Shown in pieces: positions 1 to 7,250 of a stretch of 11,084 bases of DNA (the stretch's first letter is position 1; every line of letters begins with the position of its first letter). The translations under genes and the position numbers were made by a program. Below the pieces are notes generated by a model that was not told where the DNA came from, ran no database searches, and was given only the letters and a program-made list of their open reading frames with translations. The stretch is from Candidatus Woesearchaeota archaeon. Lineage in GTDB: Archaea; Nanobdellota; Nanobdellia; SCGC-AAA011-G17; GW2011-AR18. The stretch spans positions 1-11,084 of the forward strand of contig JAGVXZ010000051.1 in the NCBI GenBank assembly GCA_018303515.1, given 5' to 3'.

Positions 1-63
1 GTTTCTGAAGAAGATGGAAATGAAGAAAGTGAAGAAGAACCTGAATATGATGACTTAGAATAG
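1..63 (+). CDS. 3' end of an upstream gene with an acidic tail (partial)
   Basis: The first 20 codons of the window are open in frame 1 and end in TAG at 61-63. They encode a strongly acidic tail rich in Glu and Asp (EEDGNEESEEEPEYDDLE). The rest of the gene lies outside the window, so its function cannot be named. Acidic C-terminal tails occur on many archaeal proteins and do not identify a family. The stop lies 34 bases before mutS on the same strand, so co-transcription with mutS is possible. Confidence 0.6.
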   Translation, partial: VSEEDGNEESEEEPEYDDLE

Positions 64-67
64 GAAT

Positions 68-76
68 TTTAATTAA
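68..76 (+). promoter_or_regulatory. Possible TATA box for the mutS operon
   Basis: TTTAATTAA is centred at about 72, which is 26 bases before the mutS ATG. No Shine-Dalgarno-like sequence precedes that ATG, so a leaderless mRNA starting at or next to the ATG would fit. The motif is weak in such A+T-rich DNA. The main support is that the same spacing recurs at several other genes here. Confidence 0.35.
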
Positions 77-97
77 TTACCAAAATAAACCTATTTT

Positions 98-2452
98 ATG
101 TCACTAACCCCAGCTATGAAACAATATGTATATTTTAAGGACAAATATCCCGATTGTCTTTTATTGTTTCGTATGGGAGATTTTTATGAAACGTTTTACG
201 AAGATGCAAAAAAAGCATCAGAAGTTTTAGAAATCACTCTTACCTCAAGAGGGAAAGGGGATTCAAGAGCACCATTAGCAGGAATTCCTTATCACGCATT
301 AGAACCTTACTTATCTAAATTAGTAAAAAATAATATTAAAGTTGCAATTTGTGAACAAGTTGAAGATCCAAAACAAGCTAAGGGTATAGTCAAAAGAGAT
401 GTAACAAGAATAGTTACACCGGGAACAGTTATGGATAATATTATGCTTGATGAGAATTCAAATAATTATATTGCTACACTAAATCAAAATGGAAATTTAT
501 TTTCTTTCTCATTTTGTGACATATCAACAGGAGAATTTTTCACTTTTTCATGTAATGAAGAAGAATTAAACACACAATTTTCTCAGTTTCAACCAAAAGA
601 ATTAATTCTTCCTTTATCATTAACTGTAAATACTGAAATTAAAGAATTATTAAAAACAAATAATATTTATTACAATGTTTATGATGATAGACATTTTAAA
701 ATTGACAATGCCAAAACTAAATTATTAACACATTTTAAAATCTTAAATTTAGAGGGTTTTGGAATAAATAATCCACTGGAAATATCTACCTCTGGAGCTC
801 TTATCCAATATTTGCAGGAGACACAATTTAACAGCTTATCACATATAAAGAAAGTAAGAAAAGTTAATTTACAAAATTATATGATTTTAGATTCTACAAC
901 ACTTAGAAATTTAGAAATAATAAGAAATCTAAGAGACAATACAAATAAAGGTACACTCTTTGAAACATTAAATAAAACTTGTACTTCAATGGGAACAAGG
1001 TCACTTAAAAAGTGGATACAACAGCCATTATTAGAAAAAAAGAAAATAGAAGAAAGATTAAACTCCATAGAACATCTCCTAAAAGATTCAATAAAAAAGG
1101 AAAAATTAAGCTCAATTTTAAAATCCATAAATGATTTAGAAAGAATAATCTCGAGAATAAATTATGGTAATGCTAATGCTAGGGATTTACTTTCTTTAAG
1201 AAACTCATTAGAATTTATTCCACAATTAAAAGAAATAATTCCAACAGAAACAGACCTTTTAAAAGATCTTGGAAAAATTCCAAATCTAGAAAATATCTAC
1301 GCTCTCCTTAAAAACACAATAAAAGAAGATCCACCGATACTCCTAAGAGATGGGAATATTATAAAACCAGAATACAATGAAATATTAAAAGAATTACACA
1401 ATATTAAATCTAATTCTAAACAGATAATAATTGAAATTGAAACTAAAGAAAAAAACAGAACCAAAATAAAAAATTTAAGAATAAGATTCAATAAAGTATT
1501 TGGTTATTTTATAGAAATTTCAAAAGGAAATATTCACCTTGCACCAGAAGACTATATAAGAAAACAGACTCTTGTTAATGCAGAAAGATTCATTACACCT
1601 GAACTAAAGGAGATTGAAGAAAAAATCTTAAATTCTCATGAACAGATAAGTAATTTAGAATTTGAAATATTTCAAAGTATAATCTCAGAAATAAAAAAAT
1701 ATACACCACAAATCCATGAAGAAAATTATTTGGAATTAAAAAACGCAAGACATCCGGTTATAGAAAATAAAGTCTCCAATTATGTTCCAAATGATTTAAA
1801 AATTTATGGAGATGAAATAATAATTATTTCAGGTCCTAATATGTCTGGAAAAAGTTCATTTATGAGACAAGTTGCTTTAAATGTTTTAATGGCGCACATT
1901 GGTTGTTTTATTCCTGCAGAAGATGGAAAAATTCCGTTAACAGATAGAATATTTACAAGAGTTGGTGCTCACGATGATCTTACACAAGGACAATCAACTT
2001 TTATGCTAGAAATGTCTGAAACAGCAAATATTCTCAATAATGCAACAAGTAAATCTTTAATTATTCTTGATGAAATTGGTAGAGGAACATCAACATTTGA
2101 TGGAGTAGCAATAGCATGGTCAGTCTCTGAATATATTCATAATTATATTAAGGCCAAAACATTATTTGCAACCCATTATCACATCTTAAATAAACTTACA
2201 AATGAATTGAAAAATGTAAAAAACTTTAATATTGCAGTAAAAGAAGAGGAAAATGAAATTATATTCTTAAGGAAATTAATTCCAGGTGGAACAGATAAAA
2301 GTTATGGTATTCATGTTGCAAAACTAGCAGGATTGCCTGCTAGTATTATTGAAAGAGCAAAGGAAATTCAAAATGAAATTGAATCTGAAGATAAAATTAA
2401 ACAAAAAATTAAAACAAAAAAAATTGAAGAAATTCAGGAGAAATTATTATGA
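98..2452 (+). CDS. mutS: DNA mismatch repair protein MutS (MutS1 type)
   Basis: MutS recognises mismatches and small loops in duplex DNA and, as an ATP-driven sliding clamp, recruits MutL. The 784-aa protein begins with the mismatch-recognition domain, including the Phe-Tyr-Glu wedge at residues 29-31 (GDFYETF). Connector, lever and clamp regions follow, then the ABC ATPase with Walker A GPNMSGKS at 579-586, Walker B ILDE ending at 659 followed by GRGTSTFDG, and the conserved SYGIHVAKLAGLP at 735-747. It is shorter than E. coli MutS (853 aa) and ends soon after the ATPase and helical dimer region in a Lys/Glu-rich tail, so the usual C-terminal tetramerisation domain appears to be missing. The presence of the Phe-Tyr-Glu motif argues against MutS2 or the MutS4/5-like families. 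It overlaps the next gene by 4 bases (ATGA). In archaea MutS1/MutL is patchy and generally regarded as bacterial in origin, so ancient transfer is likely. Confidence 0.97.
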   Translation: MSLTPAMKQYVYFKDKYPDCLLLFRMGDFYETFYEDAKKASEVLEITLTSRGKGDSRAPLAGIPYHALEPYLSKLVKNNIKVAICEQVEDPKQAKGIVKRDVTRIVTPGTVMDNIMLDENSNNYIATLNQNGNLFSFSFCDISTGEFFTFSCNEEELNTQFSQFQPKELILPLSLTVNTEIKELLKTNNIYYNVYDDRHFKIDNAKTKLLTHFKILNLEGFGINNPLEISTSGALIQYLQETQFNSLSHIKKVRKVNLQNYMILDSTTLRNLEIIRNLRDNTNKGTLFETLNKTCTSMGTRSLKKWIQQPLLEKKKIEERLNSIEHLLKDSIKKEKLSSILKSINDLERIISRINYGNANARDLLSLRNSLEFIPQLKEIIPTETDLLKDLGKIPNLENIYALLKNTIKEDPPILLRDGNIIKPEYNEILKELHNIKSNSKQIIIEIETKEKNRTKIKNLRIRFNKVFGYFIEISKGNIHLAPEDYIRKQTLVNAERFITPELKEIEEKILNSHEQISNLEFEIFQSIISEIKKYTPQIHEENYLELKNARHPVIENKVSNYVPNDLKIYGDEIIIISGPNMSGKSSFMRQVALNVLMAHIGCFIPAEDGKIPLTDRIFTRVGAHDDLTQGQSTFMLEMSETANILNNATSKSLIILDEIGRGTSTFDGVAIAWSVSEYIHNYIKAKTLFATHYHILNKLTNELKNVKNFNIAVKEEENEIIFLRKLIPGGTDKSYGIHVAKLAGLPASIIERAKEIQNEIESEDKIKQKIKTKKIEEIQEKLL
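2436..2440 (+). promoter_or_regulatory. Ribosome binding site for the gene between mutS and mutL
   Basis: AGGAG lies inside the last codons of mutS, 8 bases before the ATG at 2449. It supports internal initiation in a polycistronic mRNA and fixes the start of a gene that overlaps the mutS stop. The first genes of transcription units in this window mostly lack such a site, which fits leaderless initiation there and SD-guided initiation inside the operon. Confidence 0.65.
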
Positions 2453-2943
2453 ATTATAGTTTAGCTATAGAAGAAGTAAAAGAACTTCCTTTAGTTGAAA
2501 AAATAAGGTTATTAGGATTTAAAAGGATTAATGATAATTTTATAGAATTAAGAAGATTGCATAATTATCATGAACCTTCAATTTATTTTTTGGTAACAGA
2601 CAGGATTATTGATTCTAGACTTTTTGAAATAAAAACTAAACCCTTTCCAAGAAAGAGAACTCATTATTATAAAGAAAGAAAAACAATAACCATTGAGCCA
2701 TGGACGCTCGGAAGAGCTTTAGAATTCCCATTAGAATCAAATAATGATATTGATATTGAATTTTTTCCTACGATAAGAGGGTATAAGGATATAAAGGAAT
2801 ATTTAGAAAATTTAAAGAATGTAGATTATATCCCAGAATTCCCTAAAAAACGATATCCAAGATTAATTGATTTAAAAGACCTCTCTGAAAAAGTAATAAT
2901 CCTAGGCTATCACAACCCATTTGATGAATTAACTCTAGGTTAA
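2449..2943 (+). CDS. Uncharacterised 164-aa protein encoded between mutS and mutL
   Basis: I do not recognise this protein. The ATG overlaps the mutS TGA (ATGA), an AGGAG lies 8 bases upstream, and the stop is followed 3 bases later by the mutL ATG, so it is tightly built into the repair operon. The protein appears soluble, with no signal peptide or membrane segment. It has a basic, aromatic stretch at about residues 68-80 (FPRKRTHYYKERK), then a conserved-looking segment around PWTLGRALEFPL, an acidic patch (NNDIDIEFF) and a mixed helical C-terminus. There is no Walker motif, zinc-binding Cys/His cluster or obvious nuclease motif. The basic patch could contact nucleic acid, but that is inference. 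The operon position suggests a role with MutS/MutL, such as an accessory or strand-discrimination factor. It could also be a passenger gene. Confidence 0.85.
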   Translation: MNYSLAIEEVKELPLVEKIRLLGFKRINDNFIELRRLHNYHEPSIYFLVTDRIIDSRLFEIKTKPFPRKRTHYYKERKTITIEPWTLGRALEFPLESNNDIDIEFFPTIRGYKDIKEYLENLKNVDYIPEFPKKRYPRLIDLKDLSEKVIILGYHNPFDELTLG

Positions 2944-2946
2944 AAT

Positions 2947-4647
2947 ATGATAAAAATATTAGATGAAAAAACAATAAATAAAATTGCAGCTGGTGAAGTA
3001 ATTGAAAGACCGGCATCCGTAATAAAAGAATTAATAGAAAATTCAATAGATGCAAAAGCAACAGAAATTATTATTGAAGTTAGAAATCTTGGAAAAGATT
3101 TAATAAAAATTAAAGATAACGGAGTTGGAATGAATAAAGAAGATTTGAAACTTTCTTTTCAAAGATATGCTACCTCAAAAATTGAAAATGAAGATGACTT
3201 GTTCAATATACAAACATTAGGTTTTAGAGGAGAAGCATTAGCATCAATAGCGGTAGTTTCAAACTTAATAATTATTTCAAAACAAAAAGATTCAATAGAA
3301 GGAAATAAAATTGAAATTGAGGGGGGTAAATTAATAAAAGAATCATCTATAGGATCAAATGATGGAACAATTATCGAAGTGAAGGAATTATTTTTTAATA
3401 CCCCCGCAAGATTAAAATTTTTAAAATCAGACATAGTTGAATTAAGAAAAATAATTGATGTAGTAACAAGATATGCAATTATAAATAATAATCTTCACAT
3501 AAAATTATTACATAATGGGCAAATCGTTTTAAATTCTCCCAAAAATTCAAATTTGTTATTCAATCTTGCTTCAATATATGGTACTGAAACAATAAAACAT
3601 TTAATAGAAGTAAACTATGAAAGTAAATTCACAAAAATAAAAGGATTTATTTCAAAACCTTCAACCCTAAGATCAGATAAAACTGATCAATCATTTTTTA
3701 TTAATAAAAGGTATATTAAAAATGATATAATTACTAAAGCATTACATGATGGTTACCATTCTTTACTCTTCCATGGGAGATATCCAATTGCAGTATTAGA
3801 CCTTGAAATTGATCCCCAAGAAATTGATATTAATGTTCATCCTTCAAAAGAATTAGTAAAAATTACACAAGATAAATTATTTTATGAGGAAGTTTATAGA
3901 GCAATAAAAAAAACTTTAGAGAAAACAGATTTATTTGATCAAAAAATACCAAATGAGTTCAAACAAAAGATTTTTACGACTAGTACCCAAAATTATAACC
4001 CATCACTTTTTAAAAAAACACCAACAATTTCAATTGAAGAATTACAAGAAACAATAAGTGAAATAAAACAAGAAACAAGAAAACTTCCTGATATGAAAAT
4101 TTTAGGCCAGATTTTCAAAACTTTCTTTTTAGCAGAATCTCCTGAAGGTTTACTTCTTATTGATCAACACATAGTTGAAGAAAGAATATTATATGAGAAA
4201 TTTATGAAAGAAATGTTAGATGAAAATATTATAACACAAGAACTTTTATCTCCACAAGTACTTGAATTGAAACCTGAACAATCAATAAAATTAAAAGAGA
4301 ATTTAGAAGAAATAAATAAATTAGGTTTTGCAATAGAAGAATTTGGAGATAATTCGTATATTATTAGAACAGTTCCAACAATTTTTTCAAAAGTACAACC
4401 AAATGAATTGGTTTTGGAAGTTATTAATAATTTAAACAAACCAATCAAAGAAATTAAAGAAAAGATTCTAACTAAAATGGCTTGTGTAAATTCAATAAAA
4501 GCTGGAGATATCTGTTCTGTACCTGAAATCCAGAACCTACTTTACAAATTAGATAAATGTAGTTTACCATATACCTGCCCACATGGAAGGGAAATAATTA
4601 TTACTATTACTAAAGATGAGCTTGAAAGAATGTTTAGAAGAAAGTAA
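2947..4647 (+). CDS. mutL: DNA mismatch repair protein MutL with endonuclease motifs
   Basis: MutL couples mismatch recognition by MutS to downstream repair. The N-terminal GHKL ATPase is complete: E28 and N32 in KELIENS, DNGVG at 57-61, and GFRGEAL at 92-98. After a short linker the C-terminal domain carries metal-binding endonuclease motifs. These are DQHIVEERILYE at 406-417, matching DQHA(X)2E(X)4E with Ala replaced by Ile; the ACxxxIKAGD-type motif with C513; and CPHGR at 544-548. MutL proteins with these motifs nick DNA themselves, unlike E. coli MutL, which uses MutH. At 566 aa it is compact, with a short linker. The start is 3 bases after the preceding stop, with a weak AGGT 6 bases upstream, which supports operon translation. 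No MutH-like gene is visible in the window. Confidence 0.97.
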   Translation: MIKILDEKTINKIAAGEVIERPASVIKELIENSIDAKATEIIIEVRNLGKDLIKIKDNGVGMNKEDLKLSFQRYATSKIENEDDLFNIQTLGFRGEALASIAVVSNLIIISKQKDSIEGNKIEIEGGKLIKESSIGSNDGTIIEVKELFFNTPARLKFLKSDIVELRKIIDVVTRYAIINNNLHIKLLHNGQIVLNSPKNSNLLFNLASIYGTETIKHLIEVNYESKFTKIKGFISKPSTLRSDKTDQSFFINKRYIKNDIITKALHDGYHSLLFHGRYPIAVLDLEIDPQEIDINVHPSKELVKITQDKLFYEEVYRAIKKTLEKTDLFDQKIPNEFKQKIFTTSTQNYNPSLFKKTPTISIEELQETISEIKQETRKLPDMKILGQIFKTFFLAESPEGLLLIDQHIVEERILYEKFMKEMLDENIITQELLSPQVLELKPEQSIKLKENLEEINKLGFAIEEFGDNSYIIRTVPTIFSKVQPNELVLEVINNLNKPIKEIKEKILTKMACVNSIKAGDICSVPEIQNLLYKLDKCSLPYTCPHGREIIITITKDELERMFRRK

Positions 4648-4653
4648 TATAAA
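4645..4653 (+). promoter_or_regulatory. TATA box for the transglutaminase-like gene
   Basis: TAATATAAA overlaps the mutL stop codon and is centred near 4650, 26 bases before the ATG at 4676. There is no Shine-Dalgarno-like sequence in the 28-base gap, so a leaderless transcript separate from the mut operon is likely. Read-through from mutL is also possible. Confidence 0.5.
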
Positions 4654-4675
4654 CCACTAAAATTAAATGTAATAT

Positions 4676-6331
4676 ATGAAACATTGGTTATTCATTTTTT
4701 TATTATTAATTCCTTTAGTTTCAAGTGCAGAAATAATAAATGACTACAATAACCTCGATACTTTAAACATGGAAGTTAAGATTAGTTCTGAATTTCAATT
4801 AGATCGTTTGAGAAAAGATTCAAATATAGATTTTATTGAAGCTAACGTAACAATTTTTCCAAGAGACTCACACAATGCAAAAGTTTTAAACCTCAATTCA
4901 AATACAGATGCCATTTTTATCCAAGGAGAAGATATGCTTTCATTTAGATGGGAAAATCCAGATAAAAATTTATTTAAAATTGGATTAGAATCTGAAATTA
5001 AAACAAATAATGTTTTACACAACATCAATTCAGAGCTTAAATTTCCTATAGATGAAATAAATTCTCAATACACATACCCCACACAATATATTGATATTAA
5101 TAAAGAGATTTTTAATCAGGCAGTAGAAATTGTAAAATATGAAGATAATCTTTTTGATGCAACATTTGAAATTGCAAGATGGATTGAGAGTAATATTAAA
5201 TATAATTTGTCCACGCTTACAGAAGATGTAGTTCAACCATCTTCATGGGTTTTACAAAACAAGGAAGGAGTTTGTGATGAATTAACAAATCTTTTTATTT
5301 CTATGACAAGATCATTGGGAATCCCCTCAAGATATGTAACTGGAGTAGCATATACAAATCTTATTGGAGATTGGGGACCTCACGCTTGGGCTGAGGTTTA
5401 CTTTCCAGAAATTGGTTGGGTTCCATTTGATGTAACTTATGGTCAATTTGGTTGGATTGACCCAACACACATAAAATTAAAAACTACACTTGATTCTGGA
5501 GATCCATCCATAAAATATATCTGGAGAGGAAAAAGAGTTGATTTTAATGCCAAGGAGATTGATATTGACACATCCTTAGTTAGTAAAGGTGAAAAAATTA
5601 ATAATTTAGCTTCATTAAAAATAATACCATTGTTAGATAATGTTGGACCTGGAAGTTACGTTCCATTTGAAGTAAAAATAAAAAATAATAACCCTAATTA
5701 CTTGCCTGAAAAAATTGTTGTTACTAAAGCATCAGATTTGACTGAAAGAAATGTTAAATTTATTTTACTTAAACCAGGAGAACAAAATTCTTTATTTTGG
5801 ATTACACAAATCCCAAGAGACCTTGAACCATATACTAGATATTTTACTACTTTAGAAGTTGAAGATGTGTTCCATGATAAGGCTCAATATAATTTAAGTT
5901 ATTCACTTGGAAAAGAGATTATTTCTTTAGAAAAAGCACAAAGTTTAATCAAAACACAAGAAAAGAATTTTATTATTCAAAATATACCATCATCACCATT
6001 TCTCCAAATAAAGAACTTCGAATATAATCAAAACCCAAGTTACAAAGAGGCTCTTGAAATTAATTTTATTCTTGAGATTGTAGAACCAGCACAAAATGTT
6101 AGGATCTTAATAAATAATAAAGAGATTTTAAAATTAGATTCTATTGATTCAACAAAAAAAGTAAAATTAAATTTAAAAGGAAAAGATTTTTTAGGTAATA
6201 AATTTAAAATAATAGTTGAATATGAAGACAAAAATGGTAAGTCATATTCATTAGAACAATCACTCCCAATGGTTATAAAAGATTTTCCTTGGTATATAGT
6301 TTTACTAAAGGTTCTTAAAATAATAGATTAA
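4676..6331 (+). CDS. Exported transglutaminase-like cysteine protease-fold protein
   Basis: The 551-aa protein starts with a signal peptide (MKHWLFIFLLLIPLVSSAE), so it should act outside the membrane. Its transglutaminase-like core has the expected triad: C200 in GVCDELTN, H236 in GPHAWAEVYF and D252 in PFDVTYG, with the usual helix LFISMTRSLGIPSRYVTGV after the Cys. This fold includes protein cross-linking enzymes, amidases and peptidases, so the reaction is not certain. The region after about residue 300 looks like beta-rich, Ig-like modules that may bind the cell surface. The C-terminus has a short hydrophobic stretch (FPWYIVLLKVLKII) that could be a weak membrane anchor. It lies 28 bases after mutL and probably has its own promoter. 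Its stop overlaps the convergent JAMM gene by 4 bases. Nothing in the sequence links it to DNA repair. Confidence 0.9.
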   Translation: MKHWLFIFLLLIPLVSSAEIINDYNNLDTLNMEVKISSEFQLDRLRKDSNIDFIEANVTIFPRDSHNAKVLNLNSNTDAIFIQGEDMLSFRWENPDKNLFKIGLESEIKTNNVLHNINSELKFPIDEINSQYTYPTQYIDINKEIFNQAVEIVKYEDNLFDATFEIARWIESNIKYNLSTLTEDVVQPSSWVLQNKEGVCDELTNLFISMTRSLGIPSRYVTGVAYTNLIGDWGPHAWAEVYFPEIGWVPFDVTYGQFGWIDPTHIKLKTTLDSGDPSIKYIWRGKRVDFNAKEIDIDTSLVSKGEKINNLASLKIIPLLDNVGPGSYVPFEVKIKNNNPNYLPEKIVVTKASDLTERNVKFILLKPGEQNSLFWITQIPRDLEPYTRYFTTLEVEDVFHDKAQYNLSYSLGKEIISLEKAQSLIKTQEKNFIIQNIPSSPFLQIKNFEYNQNPSYKEALEINFILEIVEPAQNVRILINNKEILKLDSIDSTKKVKLNLKGKDFLGNKFKIIVEYEDKNGKSYSLEQSLPMVIKDFPWYIVLLKVLKIID

Positions 6332-6873
6332 GGATAAAATCCAAACTGATTTATATCACACATAACTCCAATTATTGCATCTTTATTTCTCTCTTTCAAA
6401 TGTCCGTAATATTTTATATCTTGTTCAGAAAAAATGCATCTTTTAAAAGGATGTGAATGTAATGAGATTAAAGTTTCAATTGGACATTGTTGAGTCTTTA
6501 TATGAGTAACTGAAGAATCTAGAACTAAAGGTATTATTAATTTCTTCACGTGATATATTTCTCCTAGTTTCTCACCAATTAAACAGACTTTAATTTCTCT
6601 CTTTTGATTTTTTAGATAATAATTTTTCAATTCTTCATAAATTTCTTTTTTAAAAACAACCTCTCCACTTTGAAATTGAATTTCAAAATTATTTAATTTA
6701 TTACTTACAAAAGAACTTTCTATTATTTGCAATAAATCCCCCGGAAATAAATAAACAATTAATAATATTAGGAGAAAGATTGTTAATGGAAGAGTAATAT
6801 ATTTCTTAATTCTTTTCTTTCTCTCTCTTTCTTCTACTTGTTCCGGACTTAAGTTATTCAAATCATCATTCAT
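6328..6873 (-). CDS. Membrane-anchored JAMM/MPN-domain metallopeptidase-like protein
   Basis: JAMM (JAB1/MPN) proteins are zinc isopeptidases or peptidases that often remove ubiquitin-like modifiers. The 181-aa protein has a charged N-terminus (ERERKKRIKK), one membrane segment at about residues 27-43, and a C-terminal domain with H139-S-H141-P followed by exactly ten residues and D152. This matches the H-x-H-x10-D zinc signature, with the usual Ser at 149. E93 in REIKVCLIGE is the likely catalytic Glu, in a segment resembling the family E-x-CGLL-x-G motif. The positive charge before the membrane segment predicts N-in/C-out, which would put the peptidase domain outside the cytoplasm. That would be unexpected for a ubiquitin-type deconjugase. 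C97, C130 and C146 could form disulfides there. No ubiquitin-like or E1-like gene is visible nearby. The substrate is unknown. Confidence 0.85.
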   Translation of the reverse strand: MNDDLNNLSPEQVEERERKKRIKKYITLPLTIFLLILLIVYLFPGDLLQIIESSFVSNKLNNFEIQFQSGEVVFKKEIYEELKNYYLKNQKREIKVCLIGEKLGEIYHVKKLIIPLVLDSSVTHIKTQQCPIETLISLHSHPFKRCIFSEQDIKYYGHLKERNKDAIIGVMCDINQFGFYP

Positions 6874-6899
6874 TTCTACTAATCTTTAATTGTAAAGCT

Positions 6900-6908
6900 A
6901 ATAAATAT
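6900..6908 (-). promoter_or_regulatory. Possible TATA box for the JAMM gene
   Basis: On the minus strand ATATTTATT lies about 31 bases before the ATG at 6873, which would give a 5' leader of only a few bases. The motif is plain A+T-rich sequence, so the support is spacing only. Confidence 0.3.
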
Positions 6909-7001
6909 GTTTTTATTAAAGAAATAATTTAAACTAAGTCTCTAAACTTTAAATCCTCAGACTAGAATAACCCTAACTTACTACCATTCTAAACCAAAAC
7001 C

Positions 7002-7010
7002 TTTATATAA
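7002..7010 (+). promoter_or_regulatory. TATA box for the small structured RNA
   Basis: TTTATATAA is preceded by a purine-rich BRE-like CCAAAACC. Its centre (7006) is 24-26 bases before the first base pair of the structured RNA at 7030-7031. The match between the expected start site and the start of the folded element is the main argument for an independent RNA gene on the plus strand. A copy of ATAGGCC at 7012-7018, between the TATA box and the start, repeats the first bases of the RNA (ATAGGCC at 7029-7035). Confidence 0.6.
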
Positions 7011-7029
7011 GATAGGCCCTAATAAAATA

Positions 7030-7109
7030 TAGGCCGTCTTGGGAATCACTCAAGGAAGCTAAGGTGTACTACCTAAGTAATGAGCTTGGGAGTTATTGTA
7101 CGGCCTACA
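7030..7109 (+). ncRNA. Small structured RNA, candidate H/ACA-type pseudouridylation guide
   Basis: This stretch is about half G+C inside very A+T-rich intergenic DNA. A perfect 8-bp stem closes it (TAGGCCGT 7030-7037 with ACGGCCTA 7100-7107), and an ACA triplet at 7107-7109 follows directly, as in single-hairpin archaeal H/ACA guides. Inside lie two unpaired strands, 7038-7047 and 7094-7099, that could form the guide pocket. An upper stem follows (ACTC 7048-7051 with GAGT 7090-7093, and AAG 7052-7054 with CTT 7085-7087). Above it is an asymmetric internal loop with GA on both strands (7055-7056, 7082-7083) that resembles an imperfect kink-turn for L7Ae, then an apical hairpin (CTAAGGT/ACCTAAG, one mismatch). 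About 13-14 bases separate the upper stem from ACA, close to the family rule. The pocket would read a target of the form ACAAUA-UN-GAUUCCCAAG. It is not a tRNA, having no T-loop. A cis-acting dnaG leader is the main alternative. Confidence 0.6.
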
Positions 7110-7180
7110 TAAAAATCACAATTAAATAAAAGAATTCAAAGAACAAGGAAATTACATTATGATCATTATTTCACCCTTTG

Positions 7181-7188
7181 TATAAAAA
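7181..7188 (+). promoter_or_regulatory. TATA box for dnaG
   Basis: TATAAAAA preceded by CCCTTTG is a good archaeal TATA box. It predicts transcription starting near 7210 and a 5' leader of about 40 bases that contains the ribosome binding site. This would make dnaG transcription independent of the upstream small RNA, although no clear terminator separates the two. Confidence 0.5.
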
Positions 7189-7238
7189 AATCCAATATGA
7201 AAGTTTGTTTGTAAGAATCTTGTTCTAAAAGAATTTTT

Positions 7239-7243
7239 GGGAG
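7239..7243 (+). promoter_or_regulatory. Ribosome binding site of dnaG
   Basis: GGGAG lies 7 bases before the ATG at 7251. This fixes the start, which also agrees with the conserved N-terminus of archaeal DnaG. It contrasts with neighbouring genes that appear to be leaderless. Confidence 0.65.
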
Positions 7244-7250
7244 AAAAAAA

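Larger units (their letters stand above)
6874..7250. other. 377-base intergenic region with the small RNA and dnaG control elements
   Basis: This gap separates the minus-strand JAMM gene from plus-strand dnaG. It holds the small RNA with its TATA box at 7002-7110, the dnaG TATA box at 7181-7188 and the GGGAG at 7239-7243. I see no protein-coding frame of note. The part 6909-6993 and the part 7111-7180 show no recognised element beyond A+T-rich sequence. No clear oligo-T terminator follows the small RNA before dnaG. Confidence 0.6.

Noticed and set aside
877..1128. Minus-strand ORF inside mutS, with similar antisense ORFs inside mutL, the transglutaminase gene, dnaG and the six-cysteine gene
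   Set aside because: They are antisense shadows of well-supported genes, with low-complexity hydrophobic translations and no promoter or RBS.
7030..7109. tRNA gene
   Set aside because: The closing stem looks like an acceptor stem, but there is no T-arm GTTCRA-type sequence, no D-arm and no anticodon loop of seven bases.
7110..7250. Riboswitch or attenuator in the dnaG leader
   Set aside because: No strong stem, conserved aptamer motif or oligo-T stop is visible; the stretch is plain A+T-rich DNA with a TATA box and an SD.
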